From NCBI RefSeq assembly GCF_918698095.1, contig NZ_CAKKLY010000023.1, forward strand, positions 1 to 64,000: a DNA stretch of 64,000 nt, written 5' to 3'. The first letter of the stretch is position 1. Each line of letters opens with the position of its first letter. The position numbers and the translations under genes were made by a program. The stretch comes from Arthrobacter sp. Bi83 (lineage in GTDB: Bacteria; Actinomycetota; Actinomycetes; Actinomycetales; Micrococcaceae). Below, one piece after another: positions 38,457 to 48,003 of this stretch. Under the pieces are notes generated by a model. The model ran no database searches. It was not told the DNA's origin and was given only the letters and a program-made list of their open reading frames with translations.

Positions 38457-39434
38457 GTGGCAATCCAATACCGCGAATGGCGCGAGGGCGACGACCTCGT
38501 GCTCCTGCAAATCTGGGGCGACCCGGAAACTGTCCAGGCCGGACAGTTCCGGGGGACGCTGGCGCCGTCGAGCAACGCACCCTGGCGGCGCTGCATCGTG
38601 GCCGAGGACGTCGTTGACGGCGTCGGCATCCCGGTTGCGGCCGGGGTGGTCCACGAGGCGACACTGCATCCGGAACGCCTGTGGGCGTACATTGAGGTGG
38701 CCCGGGACCACCGCCGCTCCGGCATTGGTTCCACGCTGCTCATGATGCTGCGCCGCGAAACCGAAGCATCGCCGTCGGGGGTTACCCGGCTGAGGTGCAA
38801 GGTGGAGCCGGGGACACCCGGTGCAGCGTTCGCCGAGGCGGCGGGGCTCGCTCCGATCCAGCGTTCGCAGCTCGTGGTGGTGGAGCCGGCGGCCCTGAAG
38901 CTTCCGGTCTTCGGGGACGGCTCGGAGGAAGCCGCAGCGGACCGGGTGGAGGACCTGGCTACGGGCTCGGTGGAACTGTCCGACGTTGTGGGCCGGTACT
39001 ACACGTCCGTCCATGACTGGGACAGCCCAGGCCAGCTGAGCATCCCCACGGTCCAGCGGCTGTTCCTCGATGAGCTCAGCGGCGCCCACGGGGCGATCGT
39101 ACTGCGCGCACCGAAGGCCAGCGCCTTCGGCCAGGGTGTGCCGCCGTCGAAGAAAGGCAGGTTGCAGGCCTTCGCCGTCAGTTACGCCCAGCTCAGCCCC
39201 GAACAGGGAGAGTCGGACCATCCCTCCGACGTGTTCCTCGGCCACGAACCGGAGATGGACGCAGATCAGGCGCAGGCCGCGGTCCGTGACCTGCTGGCGC
39301 TCATTGCGTACCAGCACCCGGTCCTCATGGAACTGGACGATTCGATGACAGCGCTCCGCGCCGTCGTCGAACCCCTGATGGAAGCCGGCAGGGCCCGCCG
39401 CCAGGGTTCCGAGACGTTCGTCGTCTCCGACTAG
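38457..39434 (+). CDS. Two-part GNAT family N-acetyltransferase
   Basis: A 325-residue protein. The N-terminal GNAT domain carries IEVARDHRRSGIGSTLLMML. The second half (about 150-325) resembles a degenerate GNAT with TALRAVVEPLMEAGR near its end. The substrate is unknown. Start GTG 38457 follows the glyQS stop by 2 bp, so translation is coupled. Its stop interlocks with that of the minus-strand acyltransferase in the tetranucleotide CTAG (39431-39434). Confidence 0.8.
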   Translation: MAIQYREWREGDDLVLLQIWGDPETVQAGQFRGTLAPSSNAPWRRCIVAEDVVDGVGIPVAAGVVHEATLHPERLWAYIEVARDHRRSGIGSTLLMMLRRETEASPSGVTRLRCKVEPGTPGAAFAEAAGLAPIQRSQLVVVEPAALKLPVFGDGSEEAAADRVEDLATGSVELSDVVGRYYTSVHDWDSPGQLSIPTVQRLFLDELSGAHGAIVLRAPKASAFGQGVPPSKKGRLQAFAVSYAQLSPEQGESDHPSDVFLGHEPEMDADQAQAAVRDLLALIAYQHPVLMELDDSMTALRAVVEPLMEAGRARRQGSETFVVSD

Positions 39435-40251
39435 TCCGGACCACGGCGGCGGCCCCTGGCCAGGTCCTGGGCGTCCATCATTTGGCGTTCAGTCTCGGAG
39501 GGGGCGCCGCCGCCGAGGTCGGCGGGCATCCACCAGTCGCCCGGTCTCGGGACGACCGGGAAGCTGTCGATGCACGTGTCGATCCCGTTCTGCAGCGTTT
39601 CCCGGAGCTTCGCGGTTTCGGCCTCGGCATCGATGTCCGCCGCAAGGTTCACCGGCAGGCCAATGTGGATACGGACCGGTGCCCGCCAGGCTCGTCGTGC
39701 CGAGAATCCGTGGCCGCGCGTCAGCAGCCGGTGCGCGCCCCAGATGGACACGGGGGGATCACCGGTACGCCGGCCTCGGCTGCCATCCGCACAGCACCGG
39801 TCTTGCACTCGCGCACCTTGAAGCTGCGGCTGACTCCGGCCTCCGGAAACACGGCGAGGTATTCCCCGGCACGGAGTCGGGCCACGGCGGCATCGTAGGC
39901 AGCCGAACCGGCGCCGTAGCCCACCACCACGTGCCCGGTGGCGATGATGGCCGGACCGGCGAGCCAGTGGTCCGCCGCGCCCTGGTGGATGAGGAAGCGG
40001 AGCTGAGCGCGGGCGTGCTTCCAGACCACCAGTTCGGCCGCGGCAAAGTCCACGTAGCCAAAGTGCGTGACGGCAATGACTGCCCCGCGGCCGGGCTGTA
40101 CCAGGCGTGATGCCCCGTTCCGTGGATCAGGGGCGGGCAGGTTCTCCCCGCCCGTGACCATGACCCGGACCCGGAACAGCCACCGCAGGAAGAGGCCCGT
40201 GCGGACGAACAGCCGGTAGAAGCGGTCGTTCGGTTTGGGTGTCCACGTCAC
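39431..40251 (-). pseudogene. PlsC-like 1-acylglycerol-3-phosphate acyltransferase, interrupted by a frameshift
   Basis: Two overlapping frames together make one acyltransferase of about 270 residues. The N-terminal part (from GTG 40251) has the H-x4-D motif in VTHFGYVDFAAAEL and the FPEAGVSRSFK substrate motif, up to AGVPVIP. The remainder, VSIWGAHRLLTRGHGF to the end, is in another frame. The switch is at a run of six G/C bases at 39752-39757. Either two extra or one missing base would explain it. PlsC-type enzymes acylate lysophosphatidate in membrane lipid synthesis. The start overlaps the DUF1295 stop by 4 bp. It could be a true pseudogene, a phase-variable tract or a sequencing error. 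Confidence 0.82.
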
Positions 40252-41066
40252 GGCTGTGTCCTGTTGCGCGTCTGGCGAGGGGGCCACGGGATGAAGCCGC
40301 TTGTCGACTTCACATACTCGCGGTAACCGGGGCGCCCGGACATGGATTTCTCCGTGAGCGGCTTCCCGGTCTTGCCGGCCAGCATCCAGATCATGAGCGC
40401 AGGGGAGAGGACCGTGAGGACCCCGGGCCAGGAATCCGCCGCGACCAGGAAGAGGCCCGCCCAGACGGCGGCGTCGCCGAAGTAGTTCGGATGCCTGGTA
40501 TACCGCCACAGCCCGGTGTCCAGGACGGTCCCCCTGCGGGACGGATCCTTCTTGAACTGCGCCAGCTGCCAGTCGCCCACGGTCTCGAAGCCGAACCCGG
40601 TGACCCAGAGCAGGGCGCCGGCCAGGGACAGCCACCCCAGGGCACCGGCAGCGAACATGCCCGCCTGGACGGTCAATGAGACGAAGAACATCACCAGGCC
40701 CTGCGGGAGGTAGACGCGGCGGAGGGCATAGGCATTCCGGGAGCCTGCCGCGTCGTCGAGCATCGCAGCATAGCGGGGATCTTCATGACCGCCGCGGGCC
40801 CGCAAGCCGATATGCACGCCGAGCCGGAGCCCCCAGACCGCGGTCAGGGCGAGCAGCAGCAGGCGACGTCCGCTGTCACCCACTCCGGCCGACAGCACGA
40901 AGGAGACCGCCGCCACGGCCACGAAGCCCGGACCCCACGCCACATCCATGACGGAGTGCCTGCGCTGGGCAGTGGCCACGGCGAACGTCACGGCCAGTAC
41001 CAGCACGACGGCGAGCGCAGTCCACGGCAGGCTGGCCAGGAAGCTGTCAAGCGGGAACGGGGTCAC
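40248..41066 (-). CDS. DUF1295 (steroid 5-alpha-reductase-like) membrane protein
   Basis: A 272-residue protein with about six to seven membrane segments. The C-terminal signature DTGLWRYTRHPNYFGDAAVW, followed by MSGRPGYREYVKSTSGFIP, matches the DUF1295/isoprenylcysteine-methyltransferase-like fold. The family is predicted to reduce or methylate lipid substrates, but the activity here is unknown. Start GTG 41066 overlaps the upstream hydrolase stop by 4 bp (GTGA), and its own stop overlaps the acyltransferase start likewise. Confidence 0.85.
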   Translation of the reverse strand: MTPFPLDSFLASLPWTALAVVLVLAVTFAVATAQRRHSVMDVAWGPGFVAVAAVSFVLSAGVGDSGRRLLLLALTAVWGLRLGVHIGLRARGGHEDPRYAAMLDDAAGSRNAYALRRVYLPQGLVMFFVSLTVQAGMFAAGALGWLSLAGALLWVTGFGFETVGDWQLAQFKKDPSRRGTVLDTGLWRYTRHPNYFGDAAVWAGLFLVAADSWPGVLTVLSPALMIWMLAGKTGKPLTEKSMSGRPGYREYVKSTSGFIPWPPRQTRNRTQP

Positions 41067-41890
41067 AGCACTTCCGGAATAGCTTGGGCGGACGGCGGGA
41101 GCAGCCGCTCCAGCGCCGCTGCAGGGGCCGGCAGGCGGCCGGCGTGGGTGCCGGTTTTCTCGATGAAGGCCGTCATCAGGAAGCCGGTGGCCAGGGTGTG
41201 CCAGAGGCGCACGCGCCGGAACATGAAGTGCCCGGCGCGCCTGAGCGAGACGTACCGGAGAACCTCGGCGTCCGGTGCCGCCCGCCGCGCAAACCGCAGG
41301 GACGCCGTCGGGCTCGTCCAGCGGTCCCGATCGCCGTGGACGATGAGCACCTTCCGCCCGGCCACCGGAGTCGCAGGAGTTGCGTCGTTGAGCCAGGGGG
41401 CGAGTGCCACCACGGCATCCACCTGTTCCTCGTCGGCCGCGCAAATGGCGGTCAGGCCACCCATGGAGTGCCCCAGCAGGTAGACCGGCACGCCCGGGTG
41501 CTGGTCGCGGATCTTGGCCATGGCCCAGCGGGCATCCTTCAACGGCGACATGTCCTCGCCATTCCAGCCGCGCACGCTGTTCCGCAGTATCCACACCGCA
41601 AGGCCATGTTTGCTGCCCGCCCGGTGCAGGTGCCGCGCGAACGGCACCATCCTCGCGGGGCTCAGGTGCCGGGCCTGGACAGGTTCGAACGAATGCGAAC
41701 GGCCGCCGTGGAGGACCAGCGCCACCCCGCGGGTGACGCCGGCCGGATTCAGGACGGTCAGCACAGCTTCCGACGGCGGTGCCTCCCGTCGTGCGTCAGC
41801 CGGCGGCTGAGCTTGCGGCGACTCAGTTTGCGGTGGCGTGGCGTCTTGCGACGGCGCCCCCTCGGGATTGGCAGTGCTGCGGTGGCTCAC
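41063..41890 (-). CDS. Alpha/beta-hydrolase
   Basis: A 275-residue hydrolase with an N-terminal Pro/Gln/Ala-rich extension of about 45 residues. The fold begins with LVLHGGRSHSFEPVQ (oxyanion). The nucleophile elbow is VYLLGHSMGGLTA, the acid is in VIVHGDRDRWTSP and the histidine is in RRAGHFMFRR. Start GTG 41890 has GGAGGA 8 bp upstream; ATG 41920 lacks a site. It is the first gene of the three-gene lipid-related operon. The substrate is unknown. Confidence 0.83.
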   Translation of the reverse strand: MSHRSTANPEGAPSQDATPPQTESPQAQPPADARREAPPSEAVLTVLNPAGVTRGVALVLHGGRSHSFEPVQARHLSPARMVPFARHLHRAGSKHGLAVWILRNSVRGWNGEDMSPLKDARWAMAKIRDQHPGVPVYLLGHSMGGLTAICAADEEQVDAVVALAPWLNDATPATPVAGRKVLIVHGDRDRWTSPTASLRFARRAAPDAEVLRYVSLRRAGHFMFRRVRLWHTLATGFLMTAFIEKTGTHAGRLPAPAAALERLLPPSAQAIPEVL

Positions 41891-41973
41891 TCCGGCATCC
41901 TCCGACTTTCTGGCGTCCATTTATCAACCCTATGGCGACCGCCGTAGAGTTCAAGCATGAGGTCTAACTGCTG

Positions 41974-43410
41974 ATGGGTTCCGGTCACTCCCACGGTCAT
42001 ACGGGTCATTCGGAGCCGACGGTCCAGGCGATTGCCGCCCGCAGGAAGGCAAACCGGATTCTGGCCGCCGTGCTGATTCCCCTGACCCTGCTGACACTGG
42101 CGGCCATGGCGGCGCTCTGGCCGTCCGGCAGCAAGGAAGGCCTGACGCTGGCGAGCCCGTACACGGCGGCACCCGGCGTCACCTTTGATACCGGCCGGAT
42201 CCAGCGCGTCGTCATTGAAGACTGCACGGGCGGGACAAGCCAAAACCCGCAGCAGGGCGGCCAGGCCGGGGGCGGATCCCAGTGCACCTTCGCCTTCACC
42301 GAGCCGGACAAGGGCGGCAGCCCCGTCAAAGTGGTGATCAACCCGGACGTCGCCAAATCGCACGGCGTGGACGCGGGGGACAACATCCGCTACCTGAACC
42401 TCAGCAACGCTCAGGGCGCCGCGGCCGGCGACGCACCGGCCGCCCAGGGGTCCCCGGCCTACATCTTCGTGGACTTCGTCCGGACCATGCCCATCATTCT
42501 GCTGGCCGTTCTGTACGCCGTGGTGGTCGTGACCGTGGCACGCTGGCGCGGGTTGCGTGCCCTGATTGGCCTCGTCGGAGCCTACTTTGTGCTGGTGAGC
42601 TTCATGCTTCCCGGTCTTGTGGAGGGAAAGCCGCCGCTGCTGCTGGCCGTGGTGGGCTCCACGGTGATCATGATCGGGGTGCTGTACTTCGCGCACGGTT
42701 TCTCGGCGCGGACCTCGACCGCGCTGCTGGGCACCATGTTCGGCCTGGGCATCACGGCACTACTGGCAGCCTGGGCAACAGACGCCGCGAACCTCGCGGG
42801 CGTGGGAAGCCACGACGCCGCCACCCTGGCGAACATCTCGGGCAACATCTCCATTTCAGGCATCATCTTGTGTGGACTCATCATTTCCGGGCTGGGCGTC
42901 CTCAACGACGTCACCATCACGCAGTCATCCGCGGTCTGGGAGCTGTACGAACTCGCCCCCGCCACCAGCGCCCGCAAGCTGTTCACCTCAGCCATGCGGA
43001 TCGGCCGGGACCACATCGCCTCCACCGTGTACACGATTGCCTTCGCCTATGCCGGCGCAGCCCTGCCCACGCTCATCATCGTGATGCTCTACGACCGGCC
43101 GCTGGGGGAGGCGCTTACCAGCGCCGAACTGTCCGAGGAAGTCATCCGCACGCTCGTGGGATCGATCGGCCTCGTCCTGGCGATTCCGGTCACCACCCTG
43201 ATCGCCGTGCTCGTGGTCAAAGCCACCGGCATCCGGACCGGCGGCCAGGGCTCAATAACGCCCGACGACGTCGACGACACCGGTGCGCTCGCGGCCGCAG
43301 CAGCCGTGGCCGGCAGCGAACGTCCGACGGCGGTTGCCTCCGGCGCCGCACCCCTCGCGGAGACACGGCGCGGCCGCCGCGAAGCCCAGCAGCTGAGGGC
43401 CGGAGAATAG
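41974..43410 (+). CDS. YibE/F family membrane protein
   Basis: A 478-residue protein with a histidine-rich N-terminus (GSGHSHGHTGHSE), a first membrane segment and an extracytoplasmic domain of about 120 residues. About seven more membrane segments follow, with ISGNISISGIILCGLIISGLG and GVLNDVTITQSSAVWEL-type motifs of the YibE/F (PF07907) family. The family is uncharacterised, with transport suspected. The histidines could bind metal, but this is speculation. The gene is divergent from the hydrolase operon. Confidence 0.83.
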   Translation: MGSGHSHGHTGHSEPTVQAIAARRKANRILAAVLIPLTLLTLAAMAALWPSGSKEGLTLASPYTAAPGVTFDTGRIQRVVIEDCTGGTSQNPQQGGQAGGGSQCTFAFTEPDKGGSPVKVVINPDVAKSHGVDAGDNIRYLNLSNAQGAAAGDAPAAQGSPAYIFVDFVRTMPIILLAVLYAVVVVTVARWRGLRALIGLVGAYFVLVSFMLPGLVEGKPPLLLAVVGSTVIMIGVLYFAHGFSARTSTALLGTMFGLGITALLAAWATDAANLAGVGSHDAATLANISGNISISGIILCGLIISGLGVLNDVTITQSSAVWELYELAPATSARKLFTSAMRIGRDHIASTVYTIAFAYAGAALPTLIIVMLYDRPLGEALTSAELSEEVIRTLVGSIGLVLAIPVTTLIAVLVVKATGIRTGGQGSITPDDVDDTGALAAAAAVAGSERPTAVASGAAPLAETRRGRREAQQLRAGE

Positions 43411-43450
43411 CACTTGTGCCCGATTTGCCCGTCTTTGAGACAATGGACGG

Positions 43451-44632
43451 GTGACTGTAGTAGCAACGCCTCCCGCCCCCAAGCTGGAACTCCCGCCCCT
43501 GGAGCTCGGGCCGATCACGGTGGACACCCCCGTGATCCTGGCCCCGATGGCCGGCATCACCAACTCTGCCTTCCGCAGGCTCTGCCGTGAATACGGCGGC
43601 GGACTGTACGTGGCGGAGATGGTCACCTCCCGCGCCCTCGTGGAGCGCACGCCGGAATCGCTGCGCATCATTTCCCACGACGACGACGAGAAGGTCCGCT
43701 CCGTCCAGCTCTACGGCGTGGACCCCGTCACCGTGGGCCAGGCCGTGCGCATGCTGGTTGACGAGGACCGTGCGGACCACATCGACCTCAACTTCGGCTG
43801 CCCGGTCCCCAAGGTCACCCGGCGCGGCGGCGGCTCGGCCCTGCCGTGGAAGATCGATCTCTTCACCTCCATCGTGCAGACGGCGGTCAGGGAAGCGTCC
43901 AAGGGCGGCATCCCGCTGACCATCAAGATGCGCAAGGGCATTGACGAGGACCACCTGACGTACCTCGACGCCGGCCGCATCGCCCGCGATTCCGGAGTGG
44001 CCGCCGTCGCCCTCCACGGCCGCACTGCCGCGCAGTTCTATTCCGGCCAGGCCGACTGGTCCGCCATCGCCCGCCTGCGCGAGGCCCTCCCGGACATCCC
44101 CGTCCTGGGCAACGGCGACATCTGGTCCGCCGAGGACGCGGTGCGCATGGTCCGCGAAACAGGCGTGGACGGCGTGGTGGTCGGCCGCGGCTGCCAGGGC
44201 CGCCCCTGGCTCTTCGGGGACCTGCAGGCGGCCTTCGAAGGCAGCGACCAGCGCCACCGCCCCGGCCTGCGGCAGGTGGCGGAAGGCGTCTACCGCCATG
44301 CCGAGCTCATGGTCGAAACCTTCGGCAACGACGAATACAAGGCCCTGCGCGAAATCCGCAAGCACATGGCCTGGTATTTCAAGGGCTATGTGGTGGGCAG
44401 CGAACTGCGCACCCGGCTGGCCATGGTGACCACCCTCGAAGTGCTCCGCGCCACTCTGGATGAGCTGGACATGGATTCCCCGTACCCGGGCATCGACGCC
44501 GAGGGCCCGCGCGGCCGCGCCGGCTCGCCCAAACAGCCGGCCCTGCCCAAGGACTGGCTGCTGAGCCGGCAGATGGACGCGGACCAGACCCGCGACATTG
44601 CCGCCGCGGAACTGGATGTGTCCGGTGGGTGA
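43451..44632 (+). CDS. dusB: tRNA-dihydrouridine synthase
   Basis: Reduces uridine to dihydrouridine in tRNA D-loops using FMN. The 393-residue protein has LAPMAGITNSAFRRLCREYG, YGVDPVTVGQAVRML and DLNFGCPVPKVTRRGGGSAL, where the catalytic cysteine sits. GRTAAQFYSGQADW and GVVVGRGCQGRPWLF bind FMN and RNA. The start is GTG 43451. The stop (44630-44632) lies in a 15-bp repeat that continues into the next gene. Confidence 0.95.
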   Translation: MTVVATPPAPKLELPPLELGPITVDTPVILAPMAGITNSAFRRLCREYGGGLYVAEMVTSRALVERTPESLRIISHDDDEKVRSVQLYGVDPVTVGQAVRMLVDEDRADHIDLNFGCPVPKVTRRGGGSALPWKIDLFTSIVQTAVREASKGGIPLTIKMRKGIDEDHLTYLDAGRIARDSGVAAVALHGRTAAQFYSGQADWSAIARLREALPDIPVLGNGDIWSAEDAVRMVRETGVDGVVVGRGCQGRPWLFGDLQAAFEGSDQRHRPGLRQVAEGVYRHAELMVETFGNDEYKALREIRKHMAWYFKGYVVGSELRTRLAMVTTLEVLRATLDELDMDSPYPGIDAEGPRGRAGSPKQPALPKDWLLSRQMDADQTRDIAAAELDVSGG

Positions 44633-44669
44633 AAGCCAGGTGGCCGAAAGCCAGATTGCCGGGAGCCCG
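44625..44669 (+). repeat. 15-bp tandem repeat spanning the dusB stop and the dgt N-terminal region
   Basis: Units start at 44625, 44640 and 44655. The first two share 12 of 15 bases (GTGGSYGAAAGCCAG-like) and the third is diverged. The dusB stop lies in the first. Read in the dgt frame they give VGESQ, VAESQ and IAGSP. Confidence 0.7.
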
Positions 44670-45959
44670 ATGACCCAGGCCCGCCGGCCGCCCCAGTTCC
44701 TGCCCGGCTACGAAGCCTTCGATTCCGCCCGCTGGGTGGAGGAACCGCCCAAGAGCACCTACCGTTCGGACTTCGAGCGGGACCGTGCCCGGGTGCTGCA
44801 CTCCTCGGCGCTGCGCCGGCTCGGTGCAAAGACCCAGGTGGTGGCGCCGGACACGGATGACTTTGTCCGCACGCGCCTGACCCACAGTCTCGAGGTGGCG
44901 CAGGTGGGCCGTGAACTGGGACGTGCCCTGGGCTGCGATCCCGACGTGGTGGACACCGCGTGCCTCAGCCATGACCTCGGACACCCGCCGTTCGGCCACA
45001 ACGGCGAGTCAGCACTCAACGAGATGGCCCACGCGATCGGCGGCTTCGAAGGCAACGCCCAGACCCTCCGGCTGCTGACCAGGCTGGAGCCCAAGGTCCT
45101 GGACCTGCAGGGCAGGCCGGCAGGCTTGAACCTTACCCGGGCAAGCCTGGACGCTGCGGCAAAGTACCCGTGGTCTGCCCTGGACGCGCCCGTGATCCAT
45201 GGGCAGCGGACCAGCAAGTTCGGCGCCTACGAGGACGACCTGCCCATCTTCAACTGGATCCGGCAAGGTGCGCCCGGGCGGCGGTCCTGCCTGGAAGCCC
45301 AGGTCATGGACCTTGCGGACGATATTTCCTACTCGGTGCACGACGTCGAGGACGCCATCGTGGCGGGCCACTTCCAGCTGCGCTGGATGGACAACCCGGA
45401 CCACCGGGCCCGCGTGGTGGGCTACGCCAAGCAGTGGTACCTGCCGCACAACGATCCCGCGGCGATCGACGCCGCCCTCGCCAGGCTCGAGGCCACGGAC
45501 GTCTGGGTGCGCGAGGCCGACGGCAGCCGCAAGTCCATGGCGGCCCTGAAGGATATGACCAGCCAGCTCATCGGACGGTTCTGCCAGAGCGCGCTGGAGA
45601 CCACCCGCGCCGTTTACGGGCCGGAACACCTGACCCGCTACAACGCCGAGCTCATGGTGCCGGACGAAACAGTCATGGAAATCGCGGTGATGAAGGGCCT
45701 CGCCACCACGTTCGTGATGACCACCGACCACCGCCAGCCCATTTACGAGCGGCAGCGTGAAGTCCTCCATGCCCTGGTGACCTCTTTGAACGCCTCGGGT
45801 GACCGGCACCTCGAGCCGATGTTCGCGGCCGACTGGCGGGACGCGGCCGACGACGGCGCCCGGCTCCGGGTGGTCATCGACCAGGTGGCCTCACTGACTG
45901 ACGGTTCTGCGCTGGCCATGTACGAACGGCTCGTGGGCAGCCTGCCCTCGCTGTGGTGA
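44670..45959 (+). CDS. Deoxyguanosinetriphosphate triphosphohydrolase-like HD protein
   Basis: A 429-residue HD-domain dNTPase-type protein releasing triphosphate from dNTPs. The metal-binding residues are in VRTRLTHSLEVAQVGREL and CLSHDLGHPPFGHNGE. The latter is the Dgt hallmark. DLADDISYSVHDVEDAI supplies the distal aspartate. Start ATG 44670 has GGGAG just upstream. GTGs at 44640 and 44625 are in frame and would extend the protein through the 15-bp repeat, so the start is uncertain. dnaG follows. Confidence 0.9.
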   Translation: MTQARRPPQFLPGYEAFDSARWVEEPPKSTYRSDFERDRARVLHSSALRRLGAKTQVVAPDTDDFVRTRLTHSLEVAQVGRELGRALGCDPDVVDTACLSHDLGHPPFGHNGESALNEMAHAIGGFEGNAQTLRLLTRLEPKVLDLQGRPAGLNLTRASLDAAAKYPWSALDAPVIHGQRTSKFGAYEDDLPIFNWIRQGAPGRRSCLEAQVMDLADDISYSVHDVEDAIVAGHFQLRWMDNPDHRARVVGYAKQWYLPHNDPAAIDAALARLEATDVWVREADGSRKSMAALKDMTSQLIGRFCQSALETTRAVYGPEHLTRYNAELMVPDETVMEIAVMKGLATTFVMTTDHRQPIYERQREVLHALVTSLNASGDRHLEPMFAADWRDAADDGARLRVVIDQVASLTDGSALAMYERLVGSLPSLW

Positions 45960-46044
45960 CGGCGGCAAGAGTCAGCTCCACGCCGTGCGTCCCGCCGTCG
46001 ACGGCGTATCCAAAGTTGTCATGCCCCGGGTCTAGGATGTCTTT

Positions 46045-47928
46045 GTGGCTGGACTGATCAAACGTGAAGATATCGACGAAGTCCGCCAGCGTACCGACAT
46101 CAAGGAAGTCATTGACGGGTATGTGACCCTCAAGGGCGCCGGGCTGGGCAGTTTCAAGGGCCTGTGCCCGTTCCACGACGAGCGGTCCCCGTCGTTCACC
46201 GTCCGGCCCCAGGTGGGCCGCTACCACTGCTTTGGCTGCGGCGAAGACGGCGACGCCATTTCCTTCGTCCAGAAACTTGACCACTCCTCTTTCCAGGAGG
46301 CCGTCGAAAAACTTGCCGCCCGGATCGGTTTCGAACTCCGCTACGAAGACGGCGGCACCGGCCCCAGCCGGGAGGACGTGGGCAAGCGGCAGAGGCTCCT
46401 GGACGCCCACAAACTGGCCGACGAATTCTTCCGCGCCCAACTGCTGACACCCGGCGCCACCGAAGGCCGCAACTTCCTCCACGGCAGGGGTTTTGACCGC
46501 GCCGCGGCGGAACAGTTTGGCGTCGGCTACGCCCCGCAGGGCTGGGACGCGCTGCTCAAGCACCTCCGCGGCCGCGGCTACACAGATGCTGAACTGAGGC
46601 TGACGGGCATGTTCTCCGAAGGCAACCGGGGGATCTACGACCGGTTCCGCGGGCGCCTGATCTGGCCCATCCGTGACATTGCCGGCGACACCATCGGCTT
46701 CGGTGCCCGCAAACTCTACGAGGACGACCAGGGCCCCAAATACCTGAACACGCCCGAGACCACGCTGTACAAGAAATCCCAGGTGCTCTATGGCATCGAC
46801 CTCGCCAAACGGAACATCGCCAAGGACCGCCAGCTGGTGGTGGTGGAGGGGTACACCGACGTCATGGCCTGCCACCTGGCGGGGATCCCGACGGCGGTGG
46901 CCACCTGCGGGACGGCGTTCGGCGCCGACCACATCAAGATCGCCCGGCGGCTGCTGTCCGACGATGGCACCGGGGGAGAGGTCATCTTCACCTTCGACGG
47001 CGACGCGGCCGGCCAGAAGGCCGCCCTCCGGGCGTTTGAAGAGGACCAGAGGTTCGTCGCACAGACCTACGTGGCCGTCGAACCCACGGGAGCCGACCCC
47101 TGCGAGCTGCGCCAGGCCAAAGGCGACGCGGCTGTCCGCGACCTCATCGGGACCCGGCGTCCGCTGTTTGAATTTGCCATCAGGGCCTCCCTGAAGCGGC
47201 ACAACCTGGACACGGTGGAGGGCCGTATTGCTGCCCTGCGTGAATCCGCGCCCGTCGTGGCGCAGATCCGCGATGCCGGCATACGCCCCGGCTACGCCCG
47301 CGAGCTGGCCGGCTGGCTCGGCATGTCCGTCGAGGAGGTCAGCGGAGCGGTGGCCGCCGCCGCGAAGCGCGCCGCCCAGGGCGGGGCCCCCTCCCATGGT
47401 GCGGGGCCCGGCGTCGGTGCGCTGCCGCCGTCGGGCGTGGTGCCGTCCTTCAACCGTCCCGACCCCCGGGACCCCGTGGCGTCCATGGAGCGGCAGGCGC
47501 TGGAAGTGGCCCTGCAGGAGCCCGGCATGCTGGAGGGCGGGACCTGGGACCGGTTCAGCGCCGCCGGGTTCCGGACCCCGGCCTACCAGGCCGTCCACGA
47601 CGCCATGCGCGCCTCAGGGCCCGGGCTGACCGGTGACCCCGTGCGCTGGGTGGAGCAGGTGATGCACGAGGTCCCGGAACCGCTGCGGCCGCTGGTCTCG
47701 GAGCTTGCCGTCGTCCCGCTGCCCGCCAGCAACGCCGAGGGCGTCCTGAAGTACTGCCGCGACATCCTGGCCCGGCTGTTCGAACTCCAGATCACCAGGG
47801 TCAAGGCAGAGAAGATGGGGCAGCTGCAGCGCCTCGACGCGTCGGCCGATCCTGAGGAATTCCAGCGGCTGAACCGGGAGCTGATGCAGCTGGAGATGGA
47901 GCGCAGGGCCCTTCGCTCGGACGCCTGA
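46045..47928 (+). CDS. dnaG: DNA primase
   Basis: Synthesises RNA primers for replication. The 627-residue protein has the CHC2 zinc-binding domain (GLCPFHDERSPSFTV, YHCFGCGEDGDAISF). The catalytic core has YDRFRGRLIWPIRD and the TOPRIM motifs VVVEGYTDVMA and FTFDGDAAGQKA. The C-terminal helicase-binding domain is less conserved. Start GTG 46045 has AGGA 7 bp upstream. The neighbouring dgt gene is a common actinobacterial arrangement. Confidence 0.96.
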   Translation: MAGLIKREDIDEVRQRTDIKEVIDGYVTLKGAGLGSFKGLCPFHDERSPSFTVRPQVGRYHCFGCGEDGDAISFVQKLDHSSFQEAVEKLAARIGFELRYEDGGTGPSREDVGKRQRLLDAHKLADEFFRAQLLTPGATEGRNFLHGRGFDRAAAEQFGVGYAPQGWDALLKHLRGRGYTDAELRLTGMFSEGNRGIYDRFRGRLIWPIRDIAGDTIGFGARKLYEDDQGPKYLNTPETTLYKKSQVLYGIDLAKRNIAKDRQLVVVEGYTDVMACHLAGIPTAVATCGTAFGADHIKIARRLLSDDGTGGEVIFTFDGDAAGQKAALRAFEEDQRFVAQTYVAVEPTGADPCELRQAKGDAAVRDLIGTRRPLFEFAIRASLKRHNLDTVEGRIAALRESAPVVAQIRDAGIRPGYARELAGWLGMSVEEVSGAVAAAAKRAAQGGAPSHGAGPGVGALPPSGVVPSFNRPDPRDPVASMERQALEVALQEPGMLEGGTWDRFSAAGFRTPAYQAVHDAMRASGPGLTGDPVRWVEQVMHEVPEPLRPLVSELAVVPLPASNAEGVLKYCRDILARLFELQITRVKAEKMGQLQRLDASADPEEFQRLNRELMQLEMERRALRSDA

Positions 47929-48003
47929 GGCGCCACCGGCCGGCACGGGGGAGCTCGATTTCGTTTCCCGGCGGGGTGTTTGCTAGGCTAGTACCCGCTT
48001 CAT

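Noticed and set aside
36718..38664. 648-codon minus-strand frame opposite glyQS
   Set aside because: Antisense shadow of a complete synthetase gene.
45874..47598. 574-codon open frame on the minus strand, opposite dnaG
   Set aside because: It is the antisense of dnaG in a GC-rich genome. Its protein is low-complexity and matches no family, while dnaG has all catalytic motifs.
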